Assembly: GCA_016081115.2 (NCBI GenBank)
Contig: CM071932.1
Span: 55,254,659-55,318,658, forward strand
Reading direction: 5' to 3'
DNA: 64,000 bases
Source of the DNA: Rehmannia glutinosa
Taxonomy: Eukaryota > Streptophyta > Magnoliopsida > Lamiales > Orobanchaceae
The notes below the pieces were generated by a model. The model saw nothing but the letters and a program-made list of their open reading frames with translations, ran no database searches and had not been told where the DNA came from. This document shows, in pieces, positions 1-12,780 of this stretch (its first letter is position 1; every line of letters begins with the position of its first letter). The translations under genes and the position numbers were made by a program.

Positions 1-1245
1 CAAGTCTCAAGTTGAAGTGACGGATGAGTCATCCAAAGATTGGAAGCTAACTCAAGTCACTGGGGAATAAAAGATCGATCAAGTCAAGACAATGAACGAG
101 ATCCGTTGATGAAAGTTAAGAATGTTACTCGAGAATGGTAACATGTTAAAGTTGTCGAGAGATAAAATGTTAGTTCGGTTGTGTGCAAAAGGAACAAACC
201 AATGGGAAGCACTGCACCAAGTGTTAGAAACGCTGCAATGCTGCAAGACATTAAATACGAGGAAATGTCAACATCAAGGACTGCAACAAGGCAAGCCAAC
301 GAACACAAGTAACTTTTGAAATTAACCTATCTCTTCAACGGGCAAAATTTCAAAAGTTCACTATAAAAAGCTGAGGAAACTCATTGAGAAAAAGATACCT
401 GAACCACGAACAAGCAAGCATTATTCAAGCTATTAACCTGAAATATTCTCAAGATTATTCAAGCAAATCCTCAAGCCTGAAACTCGAAGGAAATCGATCC
501 AACAAAAGCTGTGAAGGAAAGACAACTTCAAATTTGTTGAAGAGGAAACTTTTGAAGAATCAAAAGGGGTCTACTTTCCAAGGAGGATTGTAGGAAGGTT
601 CAAGGTCGAACCAGTATCAAGTTATTGGAGGGCTTCGTGATCAAATCCAAGAGCTTGAGAAAGTGAGCTGAAGTAGCAAGGCAGCTGCCCTGGGAAGAAG
701 CTGAGTCGCAAGAGAAGCCAGTTGTGTGACCAAGGCTGTCTTTAGACTGTTCACATTTTGTAAACTGATCTGTTACTTAGTGGATTCCTCCAGGAGTTGG
801 AGAAGAGAGGATTAGAAGAATTACCCCATCTTCGAACCTCTATAAAAATTAATTGTGTCATTTACTTTTCAGCACATTTATATTTCTGCACACTTACATT
901 ATATCTGCTGATAAATTCATATTTGCTATCCAACTGATTAATAACCAAGTGCTAAAATCAAGTGTTAAAACAAGCTTAAAATAATTCAAAGGGTGTTAAG
1001 TCTTCCGCTGATAAAACCAACACAGTCAAGTTAAAGTTCATGTTGAAAGCCAAGCTATTCTATCAACAACTCTATCAAGTCCTTTGAGTGGCTAACTTAG
1101 CTGAATAACCAACTTAGTTGTCCCTCAAAGGACAAAGCTGTTTGAGTTAACTCTGTAATAGTTTTAAAAGGACTAAAATCGAAAAGTTGGTAAGGTTTAT
1201 TCAACCCCCCCTTCTAAACCTTACTCACACCTATTGGGACCTACA
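1..1245 (+). repeat. partial LTR (3' LTR or solo LTR) of a Ty1/copia element in plus orientation (element 3)
   Basis: The segment matches the reverse complement of the LTRs at 2595-4126 and 13795-15340. It ends in the same LTR terminus, CCCAATAGG in complement, with final bases CCTACA at 1245. The first roughly 290 bp of the LTR lie left of the window. Because the LTR end abuts element 0 coding DNA at 1246 with no primer-binding site, this must be the 3' LTR of a plus-strand element extending leftwards, or a solo LTR. It cuts the element 0 reading frame, whose open frame runs across the junction into LTR sequence. It is clearly more diverged from the element 1 and 2 LTRs than those are from each other. 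The left target-site copy is outside the window, so the duplication cannot be checked. Confidence 0.8.
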
Positions 1246-2589
1246 TCGAAGTTAAATTTTGTACGAGCCGCTTTATCACTTAGATGGCTCTTAGTTTTGA
1301 GAACATCCTCAGCTGGGTCCCTTGGATCTGCAACCAGAGTGGACTCAGCTTCATCTTCTGACCCCAAAAATGATATATCTAAGTTCTCCTGGGAGTCATG
1401 AAGTGCACTTATCTCACTTTCCATTTCGGTGCTTTGAACTGGAGGAATGTTATGTATCTCTTGACCCTTACCCAGGGAAGTCTCAACCTCCCTTAGGCCT
1501 TCAATACCTCCAGCAGACTCAACTGCTGCGAGGACTTCAGTGTTCCCTTTGACAGTCTCAACTGTCTTAGGGTCTTCTACATTCCCTTCGGCAGTCGCAA
1601 CTGTCTTAGGGTCTTCGACCATGGCATACATAGGAGTCTCAACTCCTTGGATTGCACTTTCACTACCCAGAGTGTTAACTCCCAGGGCATCTTCATCCTG
1701 TGCCTCGACTGTAAGAACAGTGTCACTAGCCTTCAAAGCAGCTGACATTTTAGCCAGGAAAGACTCAACTGTCCGAGCTTCGTTAATGTCACTCAACTAT
1801 GGTTCTTTTTCTATTTCCACTTCACCTCCTTTCTGCAGATTTGAGTTTTCCATAGCATCCTCCAACCCTGTTGTGGTGGAGAGAGCTTCCCCCTCAGCTG
1901 GCGCACCAACTGAGTGACTAACAGTGGGGTCATTCTGCTCCTGACTTGCGACATTTTCCTTTGAGTGCTCAGCCGCTGGGGCAGGTGGTAAAACACCTTC
2001 TTCAGGGGTTGGGTCAACTAGGGTGCCCAAAATCCCAGTGTCATCGCTAGTGCCCTTGGATCCATCATCCCATTGCATATGGGACGTGGCTGCAGCAATG
2101 TGTGTAGCAATCTGTTGTACCACTCCTAGAGGATCAATTTGCAGGAGAGATTGTGAGGACTCTCCTGGGCCTTCAAACAGAATTTGCTCATGCATGGTTC
2201 TGGATTCCCTCAAGTCCTGTTGCATCCCGGACTTCTCTGCTGGAGCAATGGGATCCATATCCTCATCACTTTCTGAGTACTCAACAAGATGTTCATGGGT
2301 ATGTTCGTGAGTACCAGTGAACATGCACATCTGGGACTTCTCTAGAGCAAGGGCTTGCTCCTTAGCTTTATCTTTCTCATTTGCTTTAACGATGCGGAGG
2401 ATATCCATGCAGTTGTCTTAGTCAAAGGCCTACCAAATAGTTGCGACACTAAGAAAACGTAGCAACTTTTCTTCTTCTTCAATGAACTCGGGGTGAGCGA
2501 ACTGCACCCTTGAGTGATCCAGCTTCCATGCTCTCCATTCTCTGAGACGCGTCGTTGAATAATTGGGTACAATGGAGAGTACATGACAA
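1246..2589 (-). pseudogene. copia element 0: C-terminal part of the extra 3' reading frame (broken)
   Basis: Two adjoining minus-strand open stretches, 1797-2408 (203 aa, starting MDILRIVKANEKDKAKEQ) and 1246-1796 (starting MSDINEARTVES), together with codons up to 2589, are the downstream half of the extra reading frame. The upstream half lies at 30634-32060, beyond element 1. The protein is rich in Glu, Ala, Thr and Ser, with repeated VETVKGN/VATAEGN-like units and a His-rich stretch (HEHTHEH). It has no catalytic motif I recognise. Homologous but more broken copies lie at 4440-8921, 15640-20118 and 38892-40141. The frame is interrupted at 1245 by the element 3 LTR and at 2589 by element 1. 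Function unknown. Confidence 0.75.
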
Positions 2590-2594
2590 CATCG
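2590..2594. repeat. target-site duplication of element 1, left copy (CATCG)
   Basis: CATCG directly precedes the LTR terminus TGTAGG at 2595. The identical CATCG follows the other LTR end at 30629-30633. A 5-bp duplication is the expected Ty1/copia integrase footprint, and it shows that 2595-30628 is one insertion unit. Confidence 0.92.
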
Positions 2595-4126
2595 TGTAGG
2601 TCCCAAGGGGTGTAAGTGTAACGTTTAGAAGGGGGTTGAATAAACCTTACCAAATTTTCGATTTAGTCCTTTTAAATCTATAGAGTTGATTCTACATTTT
2701 GTGTCCTTGATGGACATCGAATTAGTTACTCAAGTAGAGTTAATCTCTCAAGACTAAAGCCGATTTGTTGATGGAGTAACTCACATTTGTAGACTATAAT
2801 TTGACTGTTGTGGTTTTATTTTAGCGGAAGACTTAACACCCTTAAGTTTGATTAAGCAAGATTTTAGAGCTTGATTTAGTACTTATAAATTATCAAATGG
2901 ATAGCAAATTTATTAGCGAGATATAAGTAGTTAAAAGTGCAGAATTTAAATCTTTGAAATGTAAATGACACAGTGAAGTTTTTATAGAGGTTCGAAGATG
3001 GGGTAATTCTTCTACTCCTCTCTTCTCCAACTCCTGGAGGAATCCACTAGGTAATGATCGGTTTACAAAGTGGTACAGTCCGGATACAAGTCTTGATCAC
3101 AAACAGCCGACTTGATCCTTTGGGACTCGATCTGAGACGCCTTGATCACTCACCAAGCTTCTCGACGACTCGGCTTCTTCACAGGGGTTTGTCTTGCTAC
3201 TACTGACTCACTTGCTCAAGCTCTTTGGATTTGATCACGAAGCCCTCCAAAAGCTTAAGACTTGGTTCAACCTTGAACCTTTCTACAATCCTTCTGGAAT
3301 GTAGACCCCTTGTTTTCGATATTTTCCTCTTCAAGCGATTGAAGTTCTCTTTCCTTCACGGTGAGTGTTGGATTGATGTACTTCGTAATGTAGGCTTGAG
3401 GATTGAGAATGTTTGATTTTTATAATATGCTTGTTTATCTCACATGTGTGTCATGTATATATCACTTCTCAAACAAACTCCTCGGCCTTTTATAGTGAAC
3501 TTTCAAAAATTTGCCCGTTGAAGAGATAGGCTTATTTTTGAAAGTCACTTTGCGTCGTTGGCTTGTCTTGTTGCGCTTCTTGGAATTGCCATTTCCTCGT
3601 ATGAATTGTTCTTTCACCTTTTCGAGTTCGACACGGTGTAGTGCTTCCCATTGGTTCATTCCTTTTGCACGCTTCAGGGACTGAGCACTCCAAGAAATGT
3701 GGTATGGAGATATTACTTGTTTAAGTAAATCTCTTGATTGCAACGGTTCTTTTTCTGATTATCTCGACTTGACCGCATTTCCTTGCTTTCCCAGGTGACT
3801 TAGAGTCACTTTTCAATCATGGATGACTCTTGTCACTTCAACTTGAGACTTGGCTTTTCTTGAGTTGACTGATCGATGCTCCACTCATTTGCATCTCACC
3901 GCTTCTTGATAGAGTTCCCGTCTACTCTTCTTTGCCATATTAATTTGTTTCACAACAAGGTCTTCCTTCCGGTCTTGACTATCTTCTTGCATGTTAGGCG
4001 TGGCCGACTTAACTCGGCTTGGCCACTCTAATTGTTACAATATATTTTCTGAAGAATGGGGTGCCAACTTTCTATTCTAAGTTTTGCATGGCATTCATCA
4101 AAATCTAAACAATAAAATTCCTAACA
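2595..4126 (-). repeat. 3' LTR of element 1
   Basis: This 1.53-kb LTR begins TGTAGGTCCC and ends CTAACA on the plus strand, so the sense LTR reads TGTTAG...CCTACA. It matches the LTRs at 13795-15340, 26257-27815 and 29077-30628. It is followed by the polypurine-tract complement and preceded by the CATCG duplication. Confidence 0.93.
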
Positions 4127-4140
4127 ATTTCCCCCTTTTT
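4127..4140 (-). other. polypurine tract of element 1
   Basis: On the minus strand the sequence is AAAAAGGGGGAAAT, directly 5' of the 3' LTR. This is the expected primer for plus-strand DNA synthesis. The same tract sits at 15341-15354 in element 2. The following stretch, 4141 to about 4440, is non-coding 3' sequence of the element and shows nothing else. Confidence 0.85.
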
Positions 4141-4439
4141 GATGATGCCAAAACTTAAATCATTCAAAAATGCAAACAACAATGATACATACAGATAGTG
4201 TATTGACATAGAATGTATCGCGAGAATCAATTCTTTTATTGATCATATCATTCTTGTTCCTTAACACAATCATCTGGGGTGTATCGAGCACATAATTGTC
4301 TTCACACACAAAAAAAAAAAGAATTTATAGCTTTATTACGAAGACTTACTTTGTATGTATTTACATGATAAAATACACGAAGGGTTGAACAAAGAACACT
4401 TCATGTCCTTTCATTGTCTCTCTTCTTTCATCTTGTTCA

Positions 4440-7400
4440 ACATCTTCTTCTTCTCGTCACCGCCTTTCCTTTTTCTTTTCATATGTCTTCCGTGACTTCA
4501 TCTTTTCTTACTCTTTCTGTCTCTCCCGCCATAGCTGAGTTTGTCTCTTGTTTTCTTCTTCTATTCTTTTTGCATACTCAACGTTAGTTTTAGCCACTTT
4601 CAAATTTGCCACTTGGTCAGTTTTCCAACCCAGTAGATCCCTCATTTCTTCCCTGGATCTACGTATTCAATATTCTTGGGCGGAGGCCAGGTCAAGCTTC
4701 TTCCTCTACTCTCAGGCGTATCTTGTCTTTGGGGTCTTCTTCTTTCGGTGAGTGACCAGTGGAGTGACCAACAGTAAGCGATTTAGGTTGTCTCTTTGCT
4801 GTCGCCTTCTTCACATAATGTGAGACCCTTTTCCCAAGACAGTCCCAAGTTTGAGCCATAGACATATTTGCAAAGTATCCCCGATTCGAGCGTTTTAAAT
4901 TCATCGACCGATCGTGGCTCGTCCCGACATCCGAGATGGCATAGGTGTCTCTCGTCTCTTTGGAATGCCTCCGTGTTCTTTCAAGATGTTCATCACCCTG
5001 GCATCCATTCTTCCTTCCACTTCCTTCATCCCTCGCTTCAATTGATTTTCTCTTTTTGACCATAGATACAAAGCAGAGTGTTGGAGTGGCGAGTCACGGG
5101 AGTTTCTTCGCTTATAATGTCGGTTTGTGAGGACCTTGTTGGGGTTTGTGCAATCATCAATGTCACATCCGTTGATCCTTCCCCTCAACAAGCTTTCCTT
5201 TCTTCTCGTTTCAAGACTTCTCACCGGTGATTTTCCCTTCTCATTTTGCTCCTTTCTTTTCGGCCAGATTTTTTTTGCTTTAAGGTATTCCTCTTCCCCT
5301 TTTTGGCATCATCAAAGGATAGAGGAACCCCAGGGAACATCTTTGGCAAGCATGAAGTTGAGTCTTCGATGGTTGAGTTTCGCTTCAAGTGTTGCGTTGT
5401 ATGCAAAGACGGAATTGACATCGAGTAGCGTTAGATTCTCTGAAAAATCGCTTCATCTCGGCCATGAGAAGGCTGAATTTTCTTGTCATGTGTTCTTCCA
5501 AACTTATTTGTAGATCATTTGTATTTTGCTCACGCAGCAGCCTTGATCTCGGCGGTGTGAGCTTCATGCATATGCTCAATGTGTTCTCTCGGCTTCGTTT
5601 TTGCATCGGCATTTTCGACTCTCCACACCTTTTTTGACTTGTTGAACAATTGTCGAAGTATCTCACTGTTCCACACGCATTGTTTCTTCTTTGTTGCCAC
5701 CATTCCTTATCCGAATCTGTTATGCCTCTTAAATCACTGTAAGGGTGGCATCTCTGTTGTCGGTCGCATGTCCAAAGAGGCTGATGCCTCTCCATCCGTT
5801 CAACCTCGGCCAAAGAGTGCCTTGAACACTTCTCGAACTTGGTGATTCTTCATTGCGGTGATGGCCATACAACATCAAAATCATAATCATTTGGAATAAT
5901 GGTGTCGATGGAAGAACAGAGCTGGTTTGTGATAGCGTGCTTGTTCGTCTTCGACTCTTCGTGGAGTTTCGTATATATCCGGTGAAAAAGGGAAAGATTC
6001 TACAAAAAATCATCACCGCCAACCGGGATCTGCATTCGATGATGAGCGGTGCGCGTGAAGTTCTTTTGGGAATCGATCTGCTGCTGCAGCTTGAGGAGCC
6101 CGAGCGGTGGTCTCTTGTTCACTGGGATCTGTTGTGAAGTAGACTGGCTTGCCGAGCCTCACAATTTGTCTTAACAACCGTTGGTCTCGGTGATTTCTCC
6201 ATTTCGATGGATCGGTCATCGGCCATATCAAGATAGCGTCATCGGACGATGATGAGATTTCCATTGGTGGCTCATCATCAAAATTAAAGGTTTGACGAGT
6301 AGTCTTGGGATCGAGACTTGCTCGTGCTTGGAACATCCGCATGAATTTGAGTCTTTTGGATTTGTCATGGGGATGACTCGACTCGCTTCTTCTTTCTTCG
6401 CCTTCCGATCCCGGAAAAGTGACATCGGGGTTGTCCTGGGAATCATGAAGTGCGCCGATCTCCTTCTCGATGGGTCGATGATAGCAGGAGAGATGTTCTC
6501 TACTTCAGCCTCTTTACCCTGGAAGTCTCAACCTCCCGTGGGCCTTCATTACCTCCAACGGTCTACTATCATGCGAGGCCTTGGTCCACCCTTTCGACGT
6601 GTCATTTGTCTTAGGGTCTTCTACGGTGGCATCCATTGGAGTCTCAACCCCATGGATTGCACTTTCATCGCCAGTGTTAACTCCCGGTACATTCCTTCTC
6701 GTGCCTCGATCGCATCAGCGGCGTCATTAGCCTTCAGAGCGGTTGGCACCTCTCACCGAGACAGTCTCAATCGCCTCGAGCTTCGTTGATGGCAACTTGT
6801 CTTTTTCTTCTTGTGTTTGAATTTTCTCTACTTCGCCTCCTTGATTCGTTGTGGAGTCATCTGCAGCATCCTCCGACCTTGCCGCTGCGGTGGAGGAGTT
6901 TCCCCTCACCGGGCGCACCACCCGGTGAGTGACTTGGAATGGGGTCACTCGTCTCCAAACTCCCATTTATTTCGATTGATTGTTTAGCCGTTGGGGCGAG
7001 ATGGTAGCACACCTTCAATAGGGGTTGGCTCGACCGGGGTCCCCACTATCCCGATTTCATTGCCGGCTCCCCTTATGCCTTCTTCTCGAGTGAGTGGGAA
7101 GTGGTAGCGGAAGAACATCGTGGCTATTTTCTTTGAACCACTCCCATTGGATCGATTTTCGTGTGTTCGAGGACTCTCCTGGTCCCTCCATTAGTCTTTG
7201 CTCGTGAAGGATTCTTGATTCGTGCAATGCTTGCTGCATTTGCAACTCTTCGTATGGCGCAAAGAACATTCTCCGGTTCTCGTCACCGCATCGGAGAAGA
7301 CATCAAGGAGAGGATGTGTGTGTTACGTGGTGCGGGAGATAGGCGGATGCTTGCCTTCTCACGTGCTTCTGGCTTCTTGACTTGCTTTTCTCTCTCCTTA

Positions 7401-8921
7401 TCCTTGTAGATCTGCAGGATGTCCGTGCGATTGTCTTCATCCGAGGAGCAGCAAGATAGTTAATCGAGGAAAGTTAGCGTTCCTCTTCTTCTTCTATGAA
7501 CTCGGGCCGTTGGAACTGTTCCTCGACTTACTCAACTTCCATTTCCTCCACTCACGCAGACGATTTTGGATGTCCGGGTAAGGTGGAGATATGATCATTA
7601 CATCACTATCCGCTCCGCGGAGTTCTTCTTGTGCTTTCATTTGTGTGAGCTACAATTGTGTGTCTTGAGTTGCCTCTCTGATCGCCTTCGCCAGACTTGT
7701 CTGTTTCATCAACTACATCTAGAGACTCTACTTCTCCAAAAGTAGTCTCCGGTATTTGTGCTAGCCGAGTAATCGACTCATTTGGTTTCTCCTGTTCGGA
7801 CCGCTTGATGTGTCTTCTTCGTCTCCTAGTTTGTACGAGAGGGATTTCCGGTTCGAGACGGTGTCCTCTCGAGTCTGGGCGGCCGGGGCGTCTTTGGTGT
7901 TTGTTTCGAGGAGCTGGCCGTCTTGGCTTGTCGTTCTCCTCCTTTTGACGATCGGAGAAGGTATTTGTGAGTCCTTTCTCACCGCCGCTGCAGGGCGGGA
8001 GACACGGCCTTTGGGGCGGTGACTCTGCTGCGGGGCGGGAGCATGTTTGGTTTTCTTTTTTGCGCAGGGGCGTGATCTTTCTTAGTGCGCAGGGGGCTTT
8101 CTTCTTGGCCGAGAGGAAACAATGTATCTTCCGGGTCGGTGATTCCCCCTCACTTGTGTCGCCTCTCTTGGCGTAAGCTCGCACGAGCGCCAAAGAGGTT
8201 AGCTCGAACATCCTCTTGTTAACATGGAAAGCCTTCCCATGTCTAAGAGGGACTCCTTTCACCTCCAATAGCCGGCCAATCACAGGCCATATCCTAGGGA
8301 TCCTCCAAATGTGCCATCTTCTTTGAAGGATTTGTTCCCCACGTTCGGGCGAGTCCATTGTGAGACAAACTCGGCCCAGTTTATCTTCTTGTCTTCGATG
8401 ATTGCGGCCATTACAATCGGCTTTGCCTTTTTTGATTGGTCAAAGTCGCCAAATTTGATGTCGATACATTTGGCAACTATGTCCAACAACTTGTGATAAT
8501 CCTCCTTCAGCCATCTCTTGTTTTTTTGTGTATATAATTTTATCAAGCAAAGTCGGACTTGGCTATTTCTTTCCATGCGTCGGCACCAAGTTTACATCAC
8601 TTCTTTAATCTCGGATGCTCCTTCGGTAGGGTAGTGAGCAATATTCACCCAAATCTTGGCGGTGATAGTCACCGCTTTCGTGAAGCAGATGACTTGATTC
8701 CTTCATCGTGAATCTCAAGCATTCACGTAGAATTGTGCGACCTCCTCCACATAGGTCATCGGATATTCTAACGTTAGAAATGGTTTTAGTCGGACGTTTC
8801 CAACTTCTCGGCGATTTTTTCACCAGGGTGTCGTCGGACCGCTTCACCATTCCGTCGAAATCCACCGTCGAACCGTGTGGATTTGCTTTCCTAACTTGGT
8901 AAAGTCATAAGTTGGTGCCAT
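4440..8921 (-). pseudogene. extra 3' reading frame of copia element 1 (frameshifted)
   Basis: Starts at the ATG at 8921 (MAPTYDFTKL...), homologous to the starts at 20118 (element 2) and 32060 (element 0). Fragments are spread over all three frames: the N-terminal domain (8280-8921), a basic Lys/Ala/Pro region near 7900-8160, then an acidic Thr/Glu region (6000-7300) and a charged, coiled-coil-like end (about 4440-5400). No transmembrane helix, signal peptide or enzyme motif is apparent. Reading it needs many frame changes, and most lie where element 0 has CAG or CTG. The lower boundary is approximate. In Sireviruses an extra frame at this position is called env-like. I see no envelope feature and leave the function open. 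Confidence 0.7.
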
Positions 8922-9057
8922 TTCTCAGGATTATATCAAGGAAAAACTCAGAAAATGATTTGAAGAAAGATAGGGTTTCGAGAGTATTTTGCCTTTGCTT
9001 TTGAGAGAAATAGATGAACAGTTTTTAGAAGTGTGAGAGAGAAACGGACGAAAATGG

Positions 9058-9065
9058 TTTAAATA
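9058..9065 (-). promoter_or_regulatory. TATA-like box upstream of the extra frame, element 1
   Basis: Minus-strand TATTTAAA lies 137 bp before the ATG at 8921 and is followed by a CT-rich leader. Equivalent boxes occur in elements 2, 0 and 4 at 108-144 bp from the corresponding ATG. The stretch 9066-9479 is the non-coding spacer between RNase H and this frame. It contains a conserved ATTGGATATAAATG-type block near 9178-9195. Confidence 0.5.
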
Positions 9066-9479
9066 TGGTTTATGAAAGGACGTGCAGGCGGTTTTTGAAT
9101 TGTGATCGAAATCAACGGCTTGGATTTCGCATGCCTATTGAGCATTTCATGTCTCGTATTTAATGCAAAGATCATTTATATCCAATCATAAGCTTGGTGT
9201 GCGGCTTTTTATGTCCGTACACATCATCATTATCCGACGTGTTCCTTAAAACATTCCCGCTTAGTCAAAAAAGATCGTTTTTGTCACTTTGCTCATAAGT
9301 TATTCAAACTTATCTCTTAGCCGATTTAACTCTACTTCTCACCGTTCTCTTAGCGACTCAAATTTATCACCGGTTCGGTGTAGTTTGTCTTCCGTCTCCG
9401 TGATTTCTTGGTGATTTTTGTTTCAGCTCTTTTTCACCCCTTTTCATTCTCCATTTCTCTTCTTTGATTTGTCCGAGTG

Positions 9480-12400
9480 TCACCACTCAATTAGCCCCAA
9501 CTCATGCTTGAGTTCTTCAAATCTTGACTCACATAATGGTTTTGTGAAGATGTCGGCTAGTTGTTTATCGGTTGAGATATATTCCAGGATGATGTCCTTC
9601 TTTTCAACATGGTCTCTTATGAAGTGATATCTCGACATCAATATGTTTTGTTCTTGAGTGCAAACACAGATTTTGAGTAATTGCAATTGCACTTGTGTTA
9701 TCACACATGATTGGAATTTCTTTTTCTTCAACTTCATAGTCTCTCATTGTCTCATCCATAGGACTTGGGCACAACGGATGCCCGCAGACTATGTATTCCC
9801 GCCTCATTTTGTAGAGGTGGCTATTGAGTTTTGCTTCTTGCTAAACCAGAAATCACTGTTTCTAGCATTTGACATGTGCCTCGAAGTGCTCTTCTGTCCA
9901 CTCTGCATCCAAAGATAGTCGGGAATCTGAATAGCCAATTAGCTTGAATCCACCTTCCTTTGGATACCATAGGCCTACTTCTTGGCTTCCTTTCAAGTAT
10001 CTCAATATTCTCTTAGTTCTTTGTCATGTGGCTCTCTTTTGGAGCAGATTGAAATCTTGCACATACACCTACAACAAAGGTGATGTCCGGCGCTGCTATT
10101 TGTGAGATAGAGCAATGATCCAATAAGTGCTCAGATCTTGTTTTATCTGAGGCTTGCCATCCGCATCCATGTCCATTTTCACCGATGTGTTCATTGGTAA
10201 TTTTCGAAGACTTCTCCTCCATACCAAACTTCTTCATTAAATCTCTCGGTGTATTTTGTTTGACATATGAAGGTTCCATCCTTCATTTGTTTCACTTGGA
10301 GTCCAAGGAAAAATGTCACTCTCCCATCATGCTCATTTCAAATTTACTTTGCATGAGGTTTGAAAATTTTTCACATGACTCTTTGTTAGTGGATCCAAAA
10401 ATGATGTCATCCACATATATTTGAACAAGCAAGATACTCTTCTTGTCTTGAATTCTCGAAAAGTGTTCTATCTACCTTTCCTTTTGTGAATCCATTTTCG
10501 TTAGGAATTGTGACAGGTATCATACCATGCTCGGGTGCCTGTTTCAATCCATACGGGGCTTTCTTGAGTTTGTATACCTTGTCTCCAAGAGTCTTCTGCT
10601 CAAATCCTGGAGGTTTTTCAACATACACTTCTTCTTCCAATAAACCATTTAGGAATGCACTTTTTACATCCATCGATATACAATGAAATTCTTGTGAGTG
10701 CATAGGCAAGAAACATCGTTATAGCTTCCAATCTTGCTACGAGGGCAAATGTTTCATCAAAATCTATCCCTTCTTCTTGGCAATATCCTTTGGCTACCAA
10801 TCTTGCTTTGTTTCTTACCCGCAGCCTTCCTCGTTCATTTTATTTCGAATACCCATTTGGTACCAATGACATTTTGATGCATGGGTCTTTGCACTAATTC
10901 CCACACTTTATTTCTTTCAAACCGATTAAGCTCTTCTTGCATAGCTTGAATCCAATGTGTGTCGCCCAATGCTTGTGACACATCTTTGGGCTCTATTGCG
11001 AGATGAAGCATGTGAACATTGCTTCTTGTTAAGTTCTCGATCTTGTCTTGACACCTTTTCTTATATCTCCAATGACAAGTTCTCGTGGATGGTCTCTCGG
11101 CCATCTTACATCGATTGGAGTAAGTTAGCTGGATTGATCGACTTGCGGTTTGTGTTCTTTGGTCGACTCTCTCATAATCACTTAGCCGCAAATTTTCCAA
11201 TTTGTTTTTGAGATTGACTATCTCATCTTCTTTCCTCGAATTGATAATTCCGGCTTGACTTCAAAGATAGGGACTCTTCGTATGGTTGGATGATTGACTT
11301 ATTAGCCGACTCTTCAATGTCTTCTCCATTTACATTTGGCTCATCGAATACTACATGAATAGATTCTTCGTAACCATAGTTCTTTTGTTGAGTATTCTCA
11401 GTAGGCTTTACTTTCGGTGAGTATCCTAAGAAGATACCTTCATCGACTTTAGCATCAAAGGCCTTTAGGTTGTCTTTGCCATTGTTGTGGATGAAGCATT
11501 TACATCCAAATATTTCAAATATGCAACACTTGGTTTTCTTCCATCCGGATCTCATAGGGAGTCTTTGTCGGTTGTCCATTTTATCATACATCTGTTTTGG
11601 GTGTAGCAAGTCAGTATTTATTGCTTGACCCAAAATCTTTTTAGTAACCAACTTGACTAACATGGTCCTTGCCGCTTCTTTGAGGGTTCTGTTTCTTCTT
11701 TTCGCAACTCCATTCTGTTTGTGGAGTCCTTGTCTGCGATAGTTCATGGCCAATACCATTCTCAATACAATATCGAGTTATTATTCCATTGACAAACTCG
11801 GTTCCTCTATCCGATCTTATTTTGAAAATGGTTTGACTCTTCTCATTTTGAATCCTTTTCATCATTTGTGGTAGTTTTTGTAGAGTTTCTTTCTTCTTGC
11901 ACATGAATATTGTCCATGTATATCTTGAGTAGTCATCTACTACCACCAAGGTGTATTTCTTTCCACTTATCTTTGTTTGGTTCCATAGGGCCAAATAGAT
12001 CCATATGAAGTAGATGCAATATTCTTGTTGAGGATGGGCATGTCTTTTCTTTGAATGACGACTTGATTTGTTTTCCTTCGACATGCATCACATATACTCT
12101 CCTTCTTGTATCCGAGTCCTGGAAGTCCTTCTACAAGATGGCTTCTTGCGACTTGTTAATTGTTTTGAAATTCGGGTGACTCGGCTTTTTGTGCCACGAC
12201 CCAACTTGATTCAATTTTGTACTCTTTTTTGCTAGTAGACATGTCTTTGGGTGTTGCGAGTTGACCAATCCACTACATACATATTTTTCTGTCTACATCC
12301 TTGCAAAGACAACTTCATTTGATTCAATATCCTGTCACGAGTGACTAATACTCGTTAAGTTGAAGTTGAGTCCTTCAACATATGCAAACATCGTGATTTC

Positions 12401-12780
12401 TAATCCATTCCTCTTGATGGATCCAATGCCTCTTATTTCACCAGGAGCTTCATTTCCTCCAAATATGACTTTTGCTCCTTTGACTTCCTTGAATTTTGAT
12501 GATTTCTCTTATTTCTGTCATATGTCCGGAACGACCACTATCCATGTACCAGGTTCCCTGGCACTCATTGTTCCTTGAACCGCAATCAAGGAAATTAAGT
12601 TTTAGGTACCCATACTTGTGCGGGTCCGAGGGGTTAGAATTGTAAGATGATCCAACCAACCTATAGCCAAATGATTTGACTCTAAGGGGTTGCCATCTAT
12701 CGGTGCCATAATCATAATTAATCCTGGCAAATTGCTTGGGGATTCTAGGTTCATACAAATTCTCTTTTGTCTCGTATGCC
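9480..12780 (-). pseudogene. copia pol region of element 1 (protease, integrase, RT, RNase H; frameshifted)
   Basis: Domains in minus-strand order: protease with the WYMDSG motif (about 12540-12620); integrase zinc region with CDAC-like cysteines (about 12080-12300); integrase core with VVVDDYSRYTW and RSDRGTEF (11780-11970) and NGVAKRRNRTL (about 11690-11720); RT beginning NKVWELVQRP (10900), with DVKSAFLNG (10650), GFEQ and YVDD (10406-10417); and RNase H ending in IFTKPLCESRFEEL (9480-9560). It is the copia polyprotein for reverse transcription and integration. At least eight frame changes are needed. The integrase position that normally carries the third catalytic acid (Glu before the Arg-Arg-Asn run) reads Lys here. 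It is one unit with gag at 12780-13794 and 27816-28952. Confidence 0.88.
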
